Below, piece after piece: positions 21,970-35,231 of a DNA stretch of 64,000 nucleotides. Source of the stretch: Nyssa sinensis (Eukaryota > Streptophyta > Magnoliopsida > Cornales > Nyssaceae). The stretch is from assembly GCA_008638375.1 (NCBI GenBank), contig CM018051.1:38262177-38326176 (forward strand), given 5' to 3'. A model generated the notes under the pieces. The model saw nothing but the letters and a program-made list of their open reading frames with translations. It did no database searches and had not been told where the DNA came from. Position 1 is the first letter of the stretch, and every line of letters starts with the position of its first letter. Both the position numbers and the translations under genes were made by a program.

Positions 21970-22014
<45 letters not shown>

Positions 22015-22103
22015 CACACGCACATATCATATGTTCTAGTATTTTGTCACTTGCCAACATTATGCATTTTTTTTTATATTTCTTTATTTTATTTATTTAT
22101 TTA

Positions 22104-22138
<35 letters not shown>
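21970..22138. repeat. Compound (TA)n(CA)n and (TTA)n microsatellites
   Basis: About 20 TA units and a CACACG run at 21970-22024, then, after 80 bp of T-rich DNA, ten TTA units at 22108-22138. Two overlapping open frames here are translations of the repeats only. Confidence 0.9.
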
Positions 22139-22149
22139 TAAAAATAAGT

Positions 22150-23950
22150 TTACGAAGGAATAGGGTTTCAGCCCCTTTTATTGATCACAAAAATAGAAAA
22201 GACATTAACGAGGCAAAAAGTTTACAATGGTTTATCTCATTTGTGCCTATGATTTTATAGTTTAAGAAATAAAGTGCTTGGTTCTCCCCCCATGCTATGC
22301 ATTTAATGCTCACATGAAAAGGTGTAAAAAATTCGCTGAAAATATTAGAGAAAAATTTCAAAAATGATTGATTTTGTTGTATGTTATTAATATGCGTGGA
22401 CGATGCCGCTTTTTAATAGCGGTTGTTAACACTTAATGATGCTCAAAGTGTAATGTTAAACAATGGGTAGTATTTCTAGTTCATCTGTGGATAAAACTTT
22501 CACTATGGCTTGGAGTTATCTTATCAAATTTCATGACTAACTAATTCATATTATAACTACTATTTATGTGAATTTGTTGGTTCAGTGGTCTTACTATCGA
22601 GCTTTTATTTATCCAAGCGAAAACTTTTTCTTTTCTTTTTTTCTCTTCCTTTTTTAGGACAACGAAGAACCAAAGAAAGATTTTACACCGTTTAATTACT
22701 TAACAAAACTAGATCCACTAGGGAATACAATAAATTTGAAAGAAAAAAGAAAACTCTAAAACTTAGCCCTTGTTCTTAAAGAAATCCTTGAAATTCCTAG
22801 ATTTTAAGATTCTTTTTATACTTGAATCCTTATGGTGTGATGTGTTTACAAGACTTGAAAATTCATGAATGCCCAAGAAATGCTCTAATCCTATAGGTTG
22901 TATGGTCACTATTATGTTCTTGTGATAATTAATTAAGTGATATGAACCTTGGGTATGTTTGTGAATAAAGTGAAAAATGTTAATGAATGATAAAATACGA
23001 AAATGGAGAATGGAGAATGGGAATGTGGATAATTAATCCCTAGAACAAGTTAAGGGATAAGAAAGAGTGGCACGTTATGAGGCGGCATTAGAGACCGAAA
23101 ATATTTTTTGATGGGGATTGTGTCATCCTTCGATTGCCAATCGTAACCCTGCGCGGGTGGTAGTATATAACCAATGGGTTAATAGTTCATGAAGTACTAG
23201 GCTTTTTTAGGGGTCATTAGGTCATTTGACGAGGTGATTTTATTTAAGTGAGAGGATTAACGTGAGATTTCAATGGTAATATACTCTGTACGCATTTAAT
23301 TGTAATTATATGATGATTCTTCCCTTTACTTATTTTTATGTTTTCTTGTGGTTGGATTGACGAGTTGCATTGTCAAGGGTATGATGAATCATTTATTGAT
23401 ATGTATGCATGTTGGTTGAACACTTATATTGACACTTCACATCGCACATGCTTACACTTTGCACTGCCTTAACTTTCCATATTTTAGAATTTCTATTAAG
23501 GTTATTGTTTTAACCCCTACCAGATGCAGGTAACGGAAATAAGGTGGCACCTTGATGACATGGACTAGGAGGACACATCTCTTTTGGACTCTTATATTTA
23601 TTTTTAGGATGTAATTAAATTCACAACTTCTATCTTAGTTTTTTGTTATTTTGAGAATGCAAAAGGGCCTATGGTCTTTATATATTGATGTGAAGGCTTG
23701 GAAGTCTCAACAAGACTAGTATTCTTTTGACTTAGAAATAAGAATCATAAGATGAACACACTTTTAAAAATTATGTATGGAAACATTGTTGGATTATATG
23801 TATGAAATGTGAATGAATATTTATGTTATGAAAAACCCAAGTGAGAATATGTATATCCAAGGGTGGTTTGAGACATACAGGAATTATTTATTAAGTTTCA
23901 CCCTAATTTACATGGTCACCCACGGGTTTTTGGGGCCCGAGGCATGACAC
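22150..23950 (+). mobile_element. Long LTR, forward, divergent (start not located)
   Basis: Ends ...TTTTTGGGGCCCGAGGCATGACA, equivalent to GGTTTCGGGTCGTGACA in the 32920-36757 copy. About 430 bp before the end is GATGCAGGTAACGG, the position of the CAGGT block in other copies. The next bases (CTGAG) continue a reverse LTR, so this copy probably inserted into it. I could not find a TGTAAYACCCC start; the left limit given is a guess. Confidence 0.4.
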
Positions 23951-26541
23951 TGAGAGTAATTCTTACATCCAGTCACATTTTGAAGGAAAATAGTGGTTTT
24001 ACACAGTTGCGGATTCCAATAAACACATAGTGTAATCCAAGCTAATACGAAATAGATAATAGAATAGAATCTTATGATCGATAGCTATTAACATGTATTT
24101 TTCAAAACATAGTTCGGATGCTAAAATAGACTAGATCAAGATAGATCAGGCACAACCAGAACATATACTGATCAAATTAAGAGCAGATCGCTTCAGAGAC
24201 AACATATTGGGGATAAATCAAATTAAGTACAAATTTCATCAAATCACTTATCAGGTCAAAGACAGAACATATATGGAACTGTCAGGTCAAATACAGAATA
24301 AATTATATATGTACAAATTAGATTAAATACAACATAGGTTTGATACCAATTAGACCACAGGCAAAACAGATCAAAGGATACATCAATCAGATACCATATA
24401 GATCGAGGACAAATCAAAATGACGAACCAAATTTGATATCAGATAATCTAGAAACACTTCAAAACAAATATAATCAGATCATAGATAAAACGGATATGAG
24501 ATAACTCAGATAAAAAAATAGGCTAGATTTGATACAGAACAGATAAAAGGCACATCAGATCAAATGCCACAAATTTAAGATAAAAAAGATAAGATACATA
24601 ACAGATTAGAGAACTAATTAGATCAGATTCAGAATGGATTAGATCAGACAAACAAATCAGATAAGACACAAACAGACTATGTCACATTCAAATAGACCAG
24701 ATCAGATGTAGAAGAGATCAGATGAAGGACAAATGAGATCAAATATAAAAGTTTAGAATTAAATTGGATCAGATACAGAACTGATTAGAACAGATCAAGT
24801 CAGATACAAATGAATCAGATTAAATACCAAATATATTTGATTAGATAAATAACGTATCAGATCAGATCAAAACAAATATAAAACAGATATTAGAATGGAT
24901 ATAGATCAGAAACTAGAACAATGAAAGATCAGAGGTTAGAATAGTTATAGATCAAATAAGGATAGATACAACTTAAAGCAAATATAGATGAAAAATCATA
25001 ATAGATACAAATTAGAAATCAGAACAGATATCGATTAGATTAGATCAAAATTGATTTAGATACAGATCATATCAAAATGGGTGTAGATAAGATCTGAACA
25101 AACTTAGAACAAACAAAGATCGGATTAGAACATATACAGATGTAGATTAGACTAGAACAAATATACCATATTAGATCAAAATAGATACAACATACCAGAT
25201 TGGAACACATATAACAGATTAGATCAAAATAGATACAACAGATCATATACAAATCAAATCCGAACAAATACAATAGATCAGATTGGAACAAATATAACAG
25301 ATTAGAGTAGAATATATACAACAAATCTGATACAGATTAGATAAGAACATATACAATAGATCATATTGGGATTAAAATATATAGAATATGATTTGTGGTA
25401 TCATGATAGATCTGATCAAAATATATACAATAAATTAGATATGGATCATATTAGAATAGACCAGAGATGATCATGAGTTATAAAGCATAGTTTCCTTAAT
25501 AAAACAAAGGTTTTTCATAGACAAAGTAATATTTGATATTTGAAAAAATATACGACATATTGCACAGAGAAATGCACAAAAGATGCCATATCATAGATAA
25601 TAGAATAAACTCGACTACCCATAACAGAATACATATCTAGGTGTATTGTTATCCTTGGGTAGTTTTGAATAGCATGAAGAGCTTAATAATATAGGAAATT
25701 TATCCCAAAGGACTACAACAAAATGTTGAGAAATATACCCTACCATAGGCTATAAGGCCATGGCATTTGAGAAAACATTTTGTCATGTATAAAATAAATT
25801 TCAGATTTTGATAAATAGATTTCAACATTTAACATCAGCATTAAGGTTTTATACATAGAATTTGGTTAAGAACAAGTTGATTTCAAACCTAGTTTTAATC
25901 ATTAATGACGGTCGTTACTATCCTTTAGGGTTTCTTAAGGTTCCTCTTCCATTTTAAATGTTAAACATGCATGAAAACACTTATATTTGAAGCTGTCCTT
26001 GATTTGGCCAAGTTTGGAGACTCTCTCTCTCTCTCTCTCTCTCTCATTTTCTTATTTTTCTCTTCGTACCAATATGCCCCTTTGTATGCGCAAAAATTGA
26101 CTCTCTTTTCTCTAGTTTTTAGTTAGAGTTCCAAAAATGAGAAGAGAACTAGTGTTGAGACTTATATAGAAGGTTAATTATAAATCTCCCTTGAAGTGTC
26201 TATGAAAATCCACCAATTTCTTTCATGGAGAGACACCTTGCATAGATGGTTATGAGCTCATCTCCTATAATCATGTTATTCTTTTATATCATCACACATC
26301 ATCATATGATTTTGAATTAAGGACCATAGTCTTTAATTAAGTTCACTTTATGCACTAATTCCCTTTCTTAAGACATAAACTTCAATTTTAGGTTTTTCTA
26401 TCTAGCAATAATCATCATCGTTTAACCATATTTTTAAAAATTATCATCACTAATCATTGGCTAATTGCATTTATATACTAATATCACTAAAATCCCTTAA
26501 TCAAGAAAATTCATTAAAATAATTACGGTAGGGGTATTACA
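23951..26541 (-). mobile_element. Long LTR, reverse, left end cut
   Basis: Right end GGTAGGGGTATTACA. The left end begins inside the conserved block (CTGAGAGTAATTCTTACATCC), so its terminal few hundred bases are displaced by the forward LTR ending at 23950. It carries the expanded minisatellite at 24120-25470 and a (CT)n run at 26021-26045. Confidence 0.6.
24120..25470 (-). repeat. Expanded AGATCAGATACA-type minisatellite (1.35 kb)
   Basis: Nearly uninterrupted degenerate words AGATCAGAT, ACAGATTAGATC, AGATCAAAATAGATACAAC and CAGATTGGAACA. A longer unit of about 80 bp is visible at 25198 and 25279 (CAGATTGGAACAMATATAAC). It is the reverse complement of the CTGATCTGTT array at 6960-7095 and sits at the same place in the LTR, next to the conserved block. 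The strand is almost free of C-rich sequence. It encodes nothing convincing. Confidence 0.85.
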
Positions 26542-27199
26542 CTCTCTCTCAGCTGGTTCTAGCTTGCCTGTAATAGGGACTCACACACACACAATTTAGC
26601 TTGTATTTATGGATTTTGTTGGTCTTGCATGTCTCCCTATTGGAGAGCTCTCAGAGTCATGCCGTCTAACCATTTCCTTATTTGGTGTATTGACACGTCA
26701 CATATGCATGTTAGACTTCAAGTTTGCTTTGGACACCTTATAGAGTTAGGCTTTATAGGACGTTTCCTTGAAATTTCCTTAGTGGTAGTAGAGAATGGGG
26801 GAGAAGATCCACTCATTCTCTCTCTTTTGTGTATATATGTATAAGTATATTATATATATATATATATATACTTATATATTCATGTCCCATTATGTTCATT
26901 ACCATCACACATTATATATTATACTTACATACATAGCACCTTACTTACATGTTCGGTGATTGTCTTTTGTCATTATAAATTTTTAGTTCATGTCAATTAA
27001 CACAGAGACCTAATTTTCTACATCTAGACTGTACTAACTAATGTTAAAAGTATTTTGGATGTGTAAAATTTGTTTATGATTAAATTGGATCTTAAAATTT
27101 TATTTTTCCTTATTTCGCTTATATCATTTCATGGCTATAATTCATATTATAGTTTATTTTAGCAACTCATTAATCATGGTTAAGTTTTGGGGTGTTACA
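26542..27199 (-). mobile_element. Long-LTR fragment, reverse
   Basis: Right end GTTTTGGGGTGTTACA is the reverse complement of TGTAACACCCCAAAAC. The left limit is the end of the previous LTR at 26541; only about 0.65 kb of LTR 5' sequence is present. An open frame at 26629-26844 has no recognisable homology. Confidence 0.45.
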
Positions 27200-27387
27200 C
27201 ATACTACCCCATGGAGTTTAAATCACCCAAACCTCTGTAAGCGTTTCCTATCCTTCAATCAATTGTAACACGTGTTCCCATAATATAAACTATGTAAGAA
27301 AATTGGGCAATATTTAAGATAAATGTGTACTTAACTTCTAAGAAACATCAAGTTTTGAGGACAAAACTTCTTAGAAGGATGGGAGAG
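27200..27387 (+). mobile_element. Internal remnant with polypurine-like boundary
   Basis: Ends GTTTTGAGGACAAAACT then TCTTAGAAGGATGGGAGAG immediately before the LTR at 27388, matching 3384-3418. It marks the LTR to the right as a 3' LTR of a forward element whose body has been lost. Confidence 0.5.
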
Positions 27388-28401
27388 CGTAATACCCCGA
27401 CCTTCTATTCAAATCTTTAAGTCTACAATGTGTAATTTTAAATAAAAAGTTTTGTCAACATATGTGGAATGTATTAAATAAATAGATATTTTAGGAGTCT
27501 AATTAGACAACACATACACCAAATATAAAATCTAGATATCCAAATATGCTACCTTATCCATTTTGGTACATTTCGGAGATAGTGCATTCTGAATTTTTGT
27601 GTTGACCTATACAACTAATGGACACCTGATGTGCTAACCTAGCACCAAAATCTGTATGAAGTATCCACTTCAATTTTGAAAAAAATATGAAAATGTAGTG
27701 GTTGTATGAGAGTATAAATAGGCAACTTTAGGTATTGAAAAGGGACCTGGGGATAACACCTTATGCATTTGATTGCATAAGGTGGATACATAAGATATAA
27801 GAATTAAGGGGAACATTATATTTGTGTTAGGTACATATACATATATCTATATAGAACGATGTATCTATATAGATACATAAGAATGAAGTTTCAATATATT
27901 CCAACATATATGAAGCCTCTAAACTACAAATAGAGAAAGGGAAGGACACTACAATTAAGAGAAATATCCTGAAAACCATGACCAAAAAAAAAGAGAGAGA
28001 AACCGAATATGGACGGAGAATTATAGAGATACATACATACATACATACAGACTCCATTGATCATGCAAACTGGTTGGCTAAGAACAAAAGAAGAAGAAGA
28101 CCACCAAAAGAGTAGAGAATCAAGAGAGAGATAAACGATGGTCGAGAGACAAAAACAATTATCTAATGTGTAGTCTACCTTTTGAATCAAACAGGTAAAC
28201 TCCTAAACCCTAGTTTATGATTAATATGCCACTTTAGACAAACAAGGACATGAAATAATTGAAGAAGATGAAGGAATCATAGAGAAATCACCAAGACCAG
28301 ACTTTGAACCCATAAATTGGTTTGCCAAAACAACCATTAAACTTTGGTTTAAACTTAAGGGCATAGAGAAGATTAAAAAGGAAGAAAATAGGAACACATG
28401 C
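27388..28401 (+). mobile_element. Long-LTR fragment, forward (3' LTR, truncated)
   Basis: Starts CGTAATACCCCGACC (TG mutated to CG) after the polypurine-like boundary. About 1 kb remains before another LTR start at 28402. It contains a clear TATA box (27713) and a four-unit ATAC run near 28035. Confidence 0.55.
27713..27720 (+). promoter_or_regulatory. TATA box in a forward long LTR
   Basis: GAGAGTATAAATAGGCAAC lies 325 bp after the LTR start, matching the plant consensus TATAAATA. It is the best core-promoter candidate I see in the long LTRs. Confidence 0.5.
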
Positions 28402-28873
28402 TATAACACCCGCCCTAGTGAAATGGACAATCAGGACAATGTAATGAAGATTAACTCAATAAAGTAAACTTTTGAAGATATTTTATGCACGATGTCATAA
28501 CATAACCAAAAGGAGGGTTAGAAACTAACCTAACCCAATAGTGTGGGCCATAACTCTAGTTAGGCCATCACCCATGTAGGGTTAAAAATTTAACCTAACC
28601 ATCAGTCAATCTAACCTAACTTAGGACAATGTGATTATTGGATAAGTGATTAATACATCACTAACTTAAGGTAGGAGAATACCACATCGAATATTTTCAA
28701 GTATTAAATAAATTAATTATTTAATAGCTATGGAGAATTTAAACAAATGTAAAATAAATACATAAAATACCAAGAAAAATAAGTAAAAATATAAAAAATT
28801 ATTTTATGCATTGTGTGACTTATACCTAATGAATAAGCCCAAATACACACACTTAAGTGTGTATGTAAATGTG

Positions 28874-28905
<32 letters not shown>

Positions 28906-29164
28906 CGCACACAAATACAATTATGAAAATATATATAAGGAAATAAGACAAATGTAGAAAAATAATTGAAGATTATTTTTTATTATCATATGCCTTGCAT
29001 ATGACAAGAGAAGGACACACACATGCACACACACGCACACACACGTGTGTATGAATATGTGTGAAAGAGATGGATGTTAGACATACTCATGAATAATTAA
29101 ACGTATACACACTTGAAAATATATAAAATAAAATAAAATAAAAGTATATAAAATAAATGCATGA

Positions 29165-29209
<45 letters not shown>

Positions 29210-29768
29210 TGGGGAGCCTAAACATGAGGTGCCAGCCTCTTGTTGGTCGTAAGAAGTGGCAGCCAATTGCTTGGTTATGAAGGAGGAGATGAGGGTAGTG
29301 GCACATAGGCAGTAGCCTTAAAAGTTGCATATAGTAGCTGAGAGAAAACAAAGAGAAAGAGAGAAACTAAGAGAAGGAAGTCAATGAGAGGGAAACTAGA
29401 CTTAAGTTGGATGAGAATTCTGGATAAAGAGAGAAAGGTGACTGCAAAAGAAGGAGACGATTGTAGAGAAAGAGAAGAGAGGGAAGCTAAAGAGATAAAC
29501 CAAAGAAAAATAGAGGAAGAATGAGGGGATTTGACCGAGCGTCTACAAGGTAAATCGACCAACCATATTCAATGTTTTAAGCTTCCTTATGATTAATAGA
29601 CAATTCTAGATTAAAGAATCACATTGAAATTACAGAAAGAACAAAACCTCCTTTGATAGACCTTGACAAACAAAGGTTTGAATTGATGAAAACCAATTGT
29701 GTTTTCAATGCTAGGGACTGAAACTAGGTTCTACAGCGATCCCAAAACCATTGGAATTTGATCAACAG
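28402..29768 (+). mobile_element. Long-LTR fragment, forward
   Basis: Starts TATAACACCCGCCC, a mutated TGTAACACCCCG. It runs into the reverse fragment at 29769 without an LTR 3' end. Includes TA/GT microsatellites at 28878-28905 and 29165-29207 and a purine-rich GAGA region (29340-29530), which resembles the 5' untranslated part of other copies. Confidence 0.45.
29165..29207. repeat. (TA)n(TG)n microsatellite
   Basis: Eight TA units followed by about 13 GT units within the forward LTR fragment. Confidence 0.9.
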
Positions 29769-30748
29769 TGTCATAACTCATGACCCGGCCTATGCGGATT
29801 ATGGGGAAGCGATCGCCAACCTTCGGCCCGATGGCCGACAGGTAGACCAGAAGCGACGGTACCGAACGGCAATGCAGCCATGAATATAATTTGCAGAAGC
29901 GTGAAAACTTTTTCTTTCTGCACGTCCACCCAGAACTGCCACTCTTTAGAACAATACAATTAACAAACATACAGAGGTTACTAAATTTTCAATAATTAAA
30001 CATATTACATGACCATTGTCCTTAGGGACTTAATTATACAATTTATCCAAAATAAAATGCTACAAAAGGTTGGCCAACTATTGGTACTAACATTCCCAAA
30101 AATTGCTGACTTAAGTGCAGATTTTTTGACGCCCTTCCTTAGTGTGGGCAAGACTCTCAGTCATCTTCATTACCTAAAAGAGTCATGGGTAACAAATCCA
30201 TGTAAGCTTTATGAAAATCTTGTGAGTAATTCCAATACATTATTATGGATTTTCAACTGGTAGTGTGTTAAGTACAACAGATTTATAAAACGGTCACTAC
30301 CAATTGCTCGTATATTTCAGATACAGGATACAGAAATCTTAAAACAGATAGCATAAAGCATTCAAGGCATTCAAGCGAGGCACCTTATTTCATCAAATAC
30401 AAGATATAGGAATCTTCAAAAACATGTAACATAAAGCATTTAAAGTATTCGGTAAAGCATTTAATATGTAGCAGAACTTGTAAACATATATAGGATGGCC
30501 ATTTGGTGGCCAAGAAAATATTGAAATCCTTTTCTTATAAACAGGAGGATAAAATTCCTTTTCTTTTAAACAAGGGAGTATAACCCTTTTTCATTTTAAA
30601 AGTGGGGCCATTTAAAAACCCATTTCATATAAATGGGGGTTCCAAAACATTCTACCATTATTCATGAAAACAGAACATATAAATTTATGTTTAGAAAAAT
30701 GGGGGATAAACCTTCTATCATTTCTAAACGTAACATCTTTTCACTTTT
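29769..30748 (-). mobile_element. Long-LTR 3' part, reverse, truncated
   Basis: Begins TGTCATAACTCATGACCCGG and continues GCGATCGCCAACCTTCGGCCCG, matching the reverse complement of the 36600-36757 LTR end. Further right GTGAGTAATTCC and CACTACCAATTGCTCGTATA also match that copy (36220-36300). It stops at about 30748 directly against Tat2 RNase H, so deletion removed both the rest of this LTR and the 3' half of Tat2. Confidence 0.7.
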
Positions 30749-32914
30749 TTGACATAGAATATCGGCTTCTGGACTCCCTTGTCCTGCCTGATCAGAACAG
30801 AGCTAACAGCGTTTTCAGAGACTACAAGATAGAGAAGTAGCTTTTCCCCCTAGACTGGCTTTGATAAGAGTTCAGGTAAAGCTAGGTATTCCTTGAGTTC
30901 TTGAAAGGCTTTTTCACACTCTTCCGTCCACTATAGAGCTTTATTACCCTTCAGAGCTTTGAAGAACGGTAGGCAACGATCAATGGATTTGGAGATAAAT
31001 CTACTCAGAGCTGCAATTCTGCCATTCAGAGCCTGAATGTCTTTTTTGGTCTTTGGAGACTCCAGTCCAACTAAAGCCCCAATCTGAGTGGGGTCTGCTT
31101 TTACACCCTTCTGGGAAACAATGTATCCCAGGAACTTTCCATTCGTTACACCAAAGGTGCACTTTAAGGGATTGAGCTTCATCTTGTATCACCTTAAGAT
31201 GTCAAATGTTTAAGCCAAGTGCTGGAGGTGGCTACTCTTTCATAGGCTTTTGACTAGCATATCATCAATATACACTTCCATGGTACTACCGATCAAAGGG
31301 CTGAACATCTTATTAATCAGACGCTGGTATGTGGCCCCAACGTTTTTTAGTTCGAACGGCATCACTCTATAACAATAGAGACCTCGTTCGATTATGAATA
31401 CTGTCTTTTCCTGGTCAAGAGGGTCCATCTGGATTTGATTGTATCCTGAATAGGCATCCATGAATCTCATAAGTTCGTGCCCTGCGGTAGTATCAACTAG
31501 CTGATCTATCCTCGACAAAGGAAAACTATCTTTGGAACAAGCTTTATTGAGGTTTGTATATACAACACAGACTCTCCACTTGCCATTTTTCTTCTTGACC
31601 AGAACGGTGTTAGCTAGCCAATCAGGGTAAAATACCTCTTCTATCATCTTGGCTTCAAGCAGCCTTTGGACCTGTTCGTTGATGACCTGATGCCGTTCTA
31701 GAGCGAGTGACCTTCTTTTCTGTCTCATTGGTGGGTGGTCTAGATCTACCATCAATTTATGAGTGATGAAGTCTGGATCTATTCCCTCCATATCCTTTGT
31801 TTCCCAAGCAAACACAGAGAGGTTGTTCTTAAAAAATTCTATCATCTCATCCTGCTCGGTAAGTGTTAGGTCTGGACCTATCTACAAGTAGCGCCCCTGA
31901 GATTCCAAGCTGACCAGTACTTTAATGGGGTCCTCTATGGGCTTGGCCCTACTGTCCCTTCCTCTGGGGCTTAGTGGCTCATCAATTCTGAAAGGGCAAT
32001 CTTCTACCTCGTGATAGTGGGAGAGGACTGGATCCCCATGTTCACGGACGTGCAGTAATTGCTATTTGGAAGCCTTTACCTAGAGTGCGAGAGCATGACA
32101 TTTTCTAAAAGTTGGTTACCATCCTTTGATGGAGTAGACAACCTGATTGTGGATGTATTTTAGGCATTAGTGGAGGGTCGAGGTGACTGCTCCCATCTGG
32201 TGTAGCCAAGGTCTCCCAATTATGACATTATAAGGGGATTTGGCATTTCAAACCATGTATTCAGTTACTGTGGTTTTTTGTCCGTCTCCCTCTCCTACTG
32301 TAGTGGCGAGGTCAATCCTTCCTAATAGAGTATTGAGATTCTTGTCAAATCCTGCCATGATTACGCCAGTCGGCTTGATGTCACTAGGGTTGAGCTTCAT
32401 CTGTTTGAAAGGTTCGAAGAATAGTACATTCGTCGAACTCCCAATATCTACGAGGACTCTTCAAATCTCAAAGTTGGAAATTTTGAGGGAGATGATGAGG
32501 GCATCATTGTGAGGACAGTGCACTCCTGCAAGATCTTGATCCAAAAACTGGATTTCAGGTACTGGCCTCAATCTTTTCTCGATATTAGAGATCTATATAA
32601 TGCTAAGAGTAGTTCTGGCCTCCCGAGCATATCGTTTTCTTGATCTATTGGACGTTCTTGTTGCTGGGGTATCTGCATGAAGGACGAAGATTACTTGGTT
32701 GTTCTGCCATTAAGGCTCATTCCGACCTTCCCTTTGCTTTTGTCTCTGATTAGGCCTCTGATCCGGCCTCCTCTATTGAGGCCTATCGTTGTGAGGGTTC
32801 TGCCCCCGTCCTGCCTGACAAATTTCTGTAGTCGTCCTCTTCTTATAAGGTGATCGATTTCATGTTTGAGGGCTTACATGTGTTAGTTGTACGCCCACGG
32901 TCTTTGTGGAAATC
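30749..32914 (-). pseudogene. Tat2 pol fragment (protease, RT, start of RNase H)
   Basis: Read right to left. The gag tail (FHKDRGRTTNTC) is followed by protease whose catalytic triplet is Asp-Ile-Gly (RVLVDIGSSTNVLF, about 32455), an ACT-to-ATT change that should abolish activity, then YNVIIGRPWLHQMG. RT is open for 201 codons (31845-31240), with FAWETKDMEGIDPDF, FMDAYSGYNQIQMD and YIDDMLVKSL. A further frame (31182-30931) carries the RT thumb/connection (LNPLKCTFGVTNGKFLGY). RNase H begins LLLYLVVSENAVSSVL and breaks at 30749. Confidence 0.9.
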
Positions 32915-32919
32915 ATAAT
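32915..32919. repeat. Target-site duplication ATAAT, left copy
   Basis: ATAAT precedes TGTAACACCCC and recurs at 36758-36762 after the LTR end. Five bases is the usual Ty3/gypsy duplication. Confidence 0.9.
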
Positions 32920-33721
32920 TGTAACACCCCGACCTTGATTAATTAATAATTAGTTTGCTAATTATTAATTAGAACCGACATAAAGAATAATTAAGATGTT
33001 AATCGAAAACCTCATAATGGTCATGATAGACCAAAAAAATAATTAAGCACATCAGAAATAAGGGCGTAATGTCCGAACCTAATTACCAATTAATTAGGTG
33101 AAATGATATTATTTTAACACTATGAAAACTCGAATTAGTGAATTATGATGGCCACAAATAAAAAATAACTGATACGGGGCCTTTGATAACGAGGCTAACC
33201 AAAATACGAAACCGTCAAAAGAAACCGTTTCGTAAAAAAGCACTAGAAAAGAAAATATAATGGAAATAGCCAAAACGGAATTCTGCGCCAGCCAAACAGG
33301 GCCTAAGCCCAAAATGTGGAAAAATGCCCAAAAGTGAGGCCAAGGGGATTTGAACCCTTGAACAAGTGGGCAAGACTTTAAGCACCCAAAACGTTACCAA
33401 GTGGGCTGCCAACAACTTTATGCTTAAATATGCAACAAATTGTATATAGGCCTAATTTCAGCCAAGGCCACCTCCCAAATTGGCCAATGGCCATGGATGC
33501 AAGACCTCACCACCCCATCATCCTATGCACCCTAGCCCATCATCACATCTACCCTAACATACTTGATCACCTCTCCACCAACCATTTTACATGCAACCCA
33601 ATAATTATTTATAAATCAAATAAATAAAATGCACATGACCATATATTGGTGTGGACATGTGGAGTGAGGAATCAGAAAGTGTACAAGTCTGAAATATAAA
33701 GAGAGAGAGTGAGTGAGTTAG

Positions 33722-33724
<3 letters not shown>

Positions 33725-33753
<29 letters not shown>
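33725..33753. repeat. (GT)n microsatellite
   Basis: Fourteen GT units in the solo LTR, followed by GTATGCATGC motifs. Open frames read on the complementary strand here are Thr-His repeats of no coding value. Confidence 0.9.
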
Positions 33754-33755
<2 letters not shown>

Positions 33756-35058
33756 GCCTTGTGTGTATGCTTGTATGCATGCTTGTGTGTGAGAGTGGGT
33801 GACCATTGGAAGTGCAAAGGGAGAAAGGATTAGGGGAGTGCACAAACAGGACAAGGCCAACCCATTGAGGTCTCACCTTGAACCACGACATAGAGAGAAA
33901 CTCACTGTGCAAGGTATAGACACCAAACTTAAGAATTCTCCTTTTAAATTTCCTTCACAGTTTCAGTGTATTTTGGATTTTAACTGCATGGATGATGGTA
34001 AGACTGAGAAATCTGGGTTAAAGGCGTGAGATTTGGACCTCAAAACAACCTAAAACACTAAGCCGTGCACACAGCCACCATGGTCGACCACCTTGATAAC
34101 TGGGTCTGAACCGACTCGACCTAAACCTTGATTTAGTTATGAGGCTTTAAACCAGAAAGTAAATGCTTCATAATGGAAAAACAACCAAGTGAAATGGCTA
34201 AAAAATGAGCCTTAAAACCTGAGTTGCAGGTTTTGGCCATAAACCCAGCCCTTGTTTTTAGACTTCTAAACCCAATTTTGAAAATAGGGATTGAACCCCC
34301 ATATCATGAGGGGCACGTAGAATCAAATGCCATTAAAAATAGTGATGAAATGAGGGCTTACGATGGAGTTGCAGGTTCGAGTATCAAATGTTGAGCCCAA
34401 TGTTTAGGTTAGTTTTAGGGTTTCAAATGAATGCCAAAAGATTGGCCAACCCTTTAGGAACATGGAGCACGTAAAAACAAAGAAAAGCAGTGATTAAAAA
34501 TGCATGAAAATGGAAGAAAATAAACCCAAAAATTAGGGTTACAGTGAAAGGAATTGGGGAAGACAATGTACAGTTTTGGGTTGAATTGGGTTCGGGTCGG
34601 GACCCGACCCATCGCACAAATGGTTTAAGTAGGACGACATCGTTTAAGGTTTAATTTTTAAGTGAATCCCCCCTATTTGGTAACACGGATTATAAATTGG
34701 AATTGAGATTGAAATCAAGAAAAGGGGATAACCGAACCTTTGATAAGGAGTGTAACAGGGATAACTCATCCCGGTTCACAGTGTGACCTGAATCGGCTGG
34801 TTCACAGGGCTCCTAGACCGGTTTAGGGTTCTGTCCAGTGAACCCACTGGTTTAGACCAGAAGTTTACGAAATTAGATTTTGACCCCCAAAACTTCTGGA
34901 AAATTATACTGTGACCCAACCAAAATTTAATTAATATTAAATTAATAATGTTTAAATAAGAATTATTTCAAAAATACCCCTAAGTTAGAAACGGGTCAAA
35001 CGAAGTCCAAATAAAGTAAACAAATAGTATATTTTAACTATTTTGGACGTTTTGGACC

Positions 35059-35231
35059 CAATGGTGGGGTCCGTTTCACTAGATGGGACTCCAAAAAATA
35101 AGACACGTCAAAATGTAAATTACCAAACTGCCCTTGACATGCCTAAAAGCCAAATGAAAGTCCGGGAAAGTCTAAATTGACTTTCTTCGACGTTTTGGAC
35201 TCAATGGTGAGGTCTATGTTATGAAATGAAG
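35059..35231 (+). repeat. Two CAATGGTG modules of the solo LTR
   Basis: TTTTGGACCCAATGGTGGGG at 35051 and TTTTGGACTCAATGGTGAGG at 35203 are about 153 bp apart. They are the forward reading of the CACCATTG modules in the reverse copies. Confidence 0.75.

Noticed and set aside
25067..25324. Tyr/Leu/Cys-rich frame opposite the AGATCAGAT array
   Set aside because: A repeat translation; periodic CIYFDLI words mirror the DNA repeat.
19261..30748. Possible host gene in the mid-window AT-rich block
   Set aside because: All frames over 60 codons coincide with microsatellites or LTR sequence, none shows a known domain, and LTR ends account for the structure.
29769..30748. Interpretation as the start of a separate DNA transposon because of the CGATCG/GGCCCG GC-rich end
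   Set aside because: The GC-rich end aligns with the reverse complement of the solo LTR end at 36600-36757, so it is a long-LTR 3' end.
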